From positions 62,001-126,000 of the forward strand of contig NZ_JAIVAI010000002.1 of assembly GCF_020171525.1 (NCBI RefSeq): a DNA stretch of 64,000 nt, read 5' to 3'. This DNA comes from Halobacillus yeomjeoni. Lineage in GTDB: Bacteria; Bacillota; Bacilli; Bacillales; Halobacillaceae. Within the stretch, counting starts at the first letter, position 1. The number at the start of each line of letters is the position of its first letter. Below the pieces are notes generated by a model. The model saw nothing but the letters and a program-made list of their open reading frames with translations. It was not told where the DNA came from and did not search any database. Shown piece by piece: positions 61,927 to 64,000 of the stretch. The translations under genes and the position numbers were made by a program.

Positions 61927-62256
61927 TTAGGAAGCTTCTTTTGAGTCTTCAGCCTTTTTTAACTTCTGCTCCACTTCCTGGTTGATTTCTCCAACTTTAT
62001 TCAACATTTGTTCTGCTTTATCCAGAAGTTGAAGAAGGTCTTCTATACCATTATTAATTCTGTTTGATAAATATTCATAATTGACGCGTAAAGAATGGAT
62101 CGCTTCATGGGGATGCTGCATGTATCCTTTACAAGCAGAACCTGCATTTTTTGATTTTTCCCCCACGTATTCTCTCGTATCTTTATCCAGCAGCATCATT
62201 GCACCGCCTACGAAAGCACCCAAAAGTACACCTTTCAAAAGTTTCTGTTGTCCCAT
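61927..62256 (-). CDS. yfkI: YtxH-like small protein (YfkI position)
   Basis: A 109-residue protein with a glycine-rich N-terminal hydrophobic segment (LKGVLLGAFVGGAMML) followed by DKDTREYVGEKSKNAG, the YtxH pattern, and a C-terminal coiled coil (about 65-105). YtxH-type proteins are linked to general stress. AAGGAGGG precedes the ATG. It lies between the phosphatase and the YihY gene. Confidence 0.8.
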   Translation of the reverse strand: MGQQKLLKGVLLGAFVGGAMMLLDKDTREYVGEKSKNAGSACKGYMQHPHEAIHSLRVNYEYLSNRINNGIEDLLQLLDKAEQMLNKVGEINQEVEQKLKKAEDSKEAS

Positions 62257-62268
62257 TGTAAACCCTCC

Positions 62269-62736
62269 TTATAAATGATGATCCTTTTTTATTTGTTCTA
62301 ATAACTGCGTACATCCTTGTGTCACCAGATCATACACATATTCGAAATTGCCGGTGAAGTAAGGATCCGGCACATTCCCTTCATCGCTTTCAGGAACAAA
62401 GTCCAACAATTTAGCTACCGTAACTCCATTTTTCTCGCGGATAGCCTGCAAATCACTAATATTTTTATCATCCATGGCAATGATGTAATCAAAATCATCC
62501 CAGTCGGATTCCTTGACTTGCCTTGCCGCCATTCCCTTATACGAAATTTGTTTGTCATCCAGTATTTTTCTTGTACCTTCGTGTGGAAGGGATCCGATGT
62601 GCCAGTGACCGATTCCTGCTGAATCCACCTGAATACGATCTTTCAGCCCTTCCTCTTCAATTTGATGCTTGAAGACAGCCTCCGCCATCGGGGAACGACA
62701 AATATTCCCTAAACAAACAAATAATACGCGAATCAT
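62269..62736 (-). CDS. yfkJ: Low-molecular-weight protein tyrosine phosphatase
   Basis: A 155-residue phosphatase. The P-loop is VCLGNICRSPMAE (Cys about residue 7), the general acid Asp is in VPDPYFTGN (about 123). B. subtilis YfkJ is a stress-linked tyrosine phosphatase encoded in the same gene order. GGAGGAAGG precedes the ATG at 62736. First gene of the three-gene unit. Confidence 0.93.
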   Translation of the reverse strand: MIRVLFVCLGNICRSPMAEAVFKHQIEEEGLKDRIQVDSAGIGHWHIGSLPHEGTRKILDDKQISYKGMAARQVKESDWDDFDYIIAMDDKNISDLQAIREKNGVTVAKLLDFVPESDEGNVPDPYFTGNFEYVYDLVTQGCTQLLEQIKKDHHL

Positions 62737-62893
62737 AAACCTTCCTCCATAACTAGTATTTCTTCATTACTAATTTCTATGAATTGTTACATAATCCTCC
62801 TAATATGAACGATATTGTCCATATTTCCCCCACTCCAGATAAAATAAACGGTTTCCTCCCTGATCTCTATAAAACCGCTTGACTTTTTGTTTA

Positions 62894-62908
62894 AATTTTC
62901 GGAATATT
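62894..62908. promoter_or_regulatory. Possible CodY box before the AGCS gene
   Basis: AATTTTCGGAATATT matches the CodY consensus AATTTTCWGAAAATT at 13 of 15 positions. It lies just after a -35-like TTGACT (62879-62884), over the expected -10 region. Confidence 0.55.
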
Positions 62909-62951
62909 TAATATATAGGTATTATTCCAATATAAAGAAGAGGGGGATTTT

Positions 62952-64000
62952 ATGGAAGAACGAAGCGCTCTTTATCACTTCTTTGACACAGCCAGCGGAA
63001 TTGTCTGGGGACCATTTTTATTGATTTTATTAGTTGGTACCGGCGTCTACTTGACATTCAGGCTGGGATTCCTTCAGTTCCGGACATTATTTTACGCATT
63101 GAAGCTTGCTTTCAAACCTGGAAAAGAAACGAAAGGAGAAAAAGGGGACATCTCCCATTACCAGGCATTGACTACTGCCTTAGCTGCCACCATCGGAACA
63201 GGTAACATCGCTGGTGTAGCCACTGCAGTATTCCTTGGTGGTCCAGGTGCTGTGTTCTGGATGTGGATCACAGCTGTTTTCGGGATGGCGACCAAATATG
63301 CCGAAGCGGTTTTAGCCGTCAAATATCGTATCACCGACCCGAACGGGGAAATGGCCGGCGGTCCTATGTACTATCTATCCCGCGGGGTTAAAACGAAATG
63401 GATCGGTAAGCCTTTAGGTGTTCTATTCGCCATCTTCGGTGCTGTCGCTGCTTTCGGAATTGGAAACATGGTTCAATCCAATTCTGTTTCTGACGTTATG
63501 GAGACGACATTCAGTGTTCCGACATGGGTGACAGGACTGATCTTATTCTTATTTGCTGGTCTTGTACTTCTTGGTGGAATCAAGAGTATTGGTAAAGTGA
63601 CCGCATTCTTCGTTCCAATCATGGCCGTATTCTATATCATAGGTGCACTTATTATCATCTTCATGAACATGGACATGGTCGTACCAGCCTTCGGAACGAT
63701 TCTGAACGATGCCTTTACAGCCAGTGCTCTTGGTGGTGGACTTTTGGGTACCGTTATTCGCTACGGTGTGGCTCGTGGTGTATTCTCCAACGAAGCAGGT
63801 CTTGGATCTGCTCCTATCGCTGCCGCTGCTGCTCGTACGGATTACGCAGGTAGACAAGCTTTGGTTTCCATGACTCAAGTCTTCATTGATACAATCCTCG
63901 TGTGTACAATGACTGGATTGACGATCGTCATGGCCGGGCAATATAAAGGAGATCTCGATGGTGCCGACCTCACTTCGCAATCCTTCCAAGTGTTCCTGGG
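62952..64000 (+). CDS. Sodium/alanine symporter family protein (AlsT-like), 3' end beyond window
   Basis: The first 349 residues of an AGCS carrier that takes up alanine, glycine or glutamine with Na+. Family blocks: GTGVYLTFRLGFLQFR (about 29), TTALAATIGTGNIAGVATAV (about 77-96), MWMWITAVFGMATKYAEA-like stretch near 105 and GGPMYYLSRG (about 136). VARGVFSNEAGLGSAPIAAA (about 272) is intact. ATG at 62952 follows GAGGGGG. It reads through to the last base, so the C-terminus is missing. It is transcribed away from yfkJ. Confidence 0.93.
   Translation, partial: MEERSALYHFFDTASGIVWGPFLLILLVGTGVYLTFRLGFLQFRTLFYALKLAFKPGKETKGEKGDISHYQALTTALAATIGTGNIAGVATAVFLGGPGAVFWMWITAVFGMATKYAEAVLAVKYRITDPNGEMAGGPMYYLSRGVKTKWIGKPLGVLFAIFGAVAAFGIGNMVQSNSVSDVMETTFSVPTWVTGLILFLFAGLVLLGGIKSIGKVTAFFVPIMAVFYIIGALIIIFMNMDMVVPAFGTILNDAFTASALGGGLLGTVIRYGVARGVFSNEAGLGSAPIAAAAARTDYAGRQALVSMTQVFIDTILVCTMTGLTIVMAGQYKGDLDGADLTSQSFQVFL

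Noticed and set aside
63549-63989. 146-residue minus-strand frame at the right edge
   Set aside because: Shadow of the AGCS symporter gene, rich in Ser/Thr/Cys/His as expected from antisense translation.

Overview
The window looks like chromosomal DNA of a spore-forming, low-to-mid GC Firmicute of the family Bacillaceae, probably a halophilic or halotolerant genus related to Halobacillus. This is inferred from gene content, not from a search. Pointers are a cortex-type PdaA deacetylase (sporulation), a bacillithiol deacetylase (BshB2), the yfkHIJ and yfkD genes, an mtlA-mtlR-mtlF-mtlD operon as in Geobacillus, TRAP-type control of trp, strong AGGAGG ribosome sites, and salt-related transporters (BCCT carrier, Na+/H+ antiporter, two MscS channels). 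No rRNA, tRNA, CRISPR array, prophage or complete insertion sequence was seen.

Layout. 1-879 is the 3' part of an AT-rich HTH plus HD-GYP gene. 1182-7928 is the trpEDCFBA-trpG operon on the minus strand, with its own promoter, a TRAP-binding leader and a hairpin over the trpE ribosome site. 8035-18527 holds an SDR enzyme, a DUF6241 protein, a GNAT enzyme, a lipoprotein, a quinone oxidoreductase divergent from a TetR regulator, a cupin, an MscS channel, a second UvrD-type helicase, and a TetR-SMR-SMR drug or guanidinium exporter operon. 18598-27589 carries membrane-anchored MsrA, nadE with a cysteine hydrolase, bshB2, typA, an RluA-type pseudouridine synthase, a pterin dehydratase with pepF, and a PilZ protein. 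27667-33054 is the mannitol operon with promoter, cre site and possible MtlR site. 33305-53757 is a mosaic of oxidoreductases, transporters, small membrane proteins, a PAS histidine kinase, a glycosylase, pdaA, yfkD and an MFS carrier. 53828-57068 is a zinc uptake regulon (znuC-znuB-zur and znuA, each with a Zur box). 57199-60998 holds a cystine-type ABC permease and binding protein without an ATPase, then a ZosA-like P-type ATPase. 61079-62736 is yfkJ-yfkI-yfkH, and 62952 to the end is a truncated Na+/alanine symporter gene.

The least explained parts are non-coding. A 287-bp element at 38369-38655 has GGCTCTGTTA terminal inverted repeats, a near-perfect 8-bp target duplication and a conserved internal 83-bp block. 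A longer, diverged and inverted relative lies at 51559-51977, and an end remnant is at 33066. A 21-bp tandem repeat with two alternating unit types sits at 24805-24930. Several small membrane proteins too short for normal ORF calling are also present, one of which appears to start at CTG. I found no convincing new multi-gene system; the strongest leads are the repeat element family, the two-site TRAP control of trp, and the unusual start codons.
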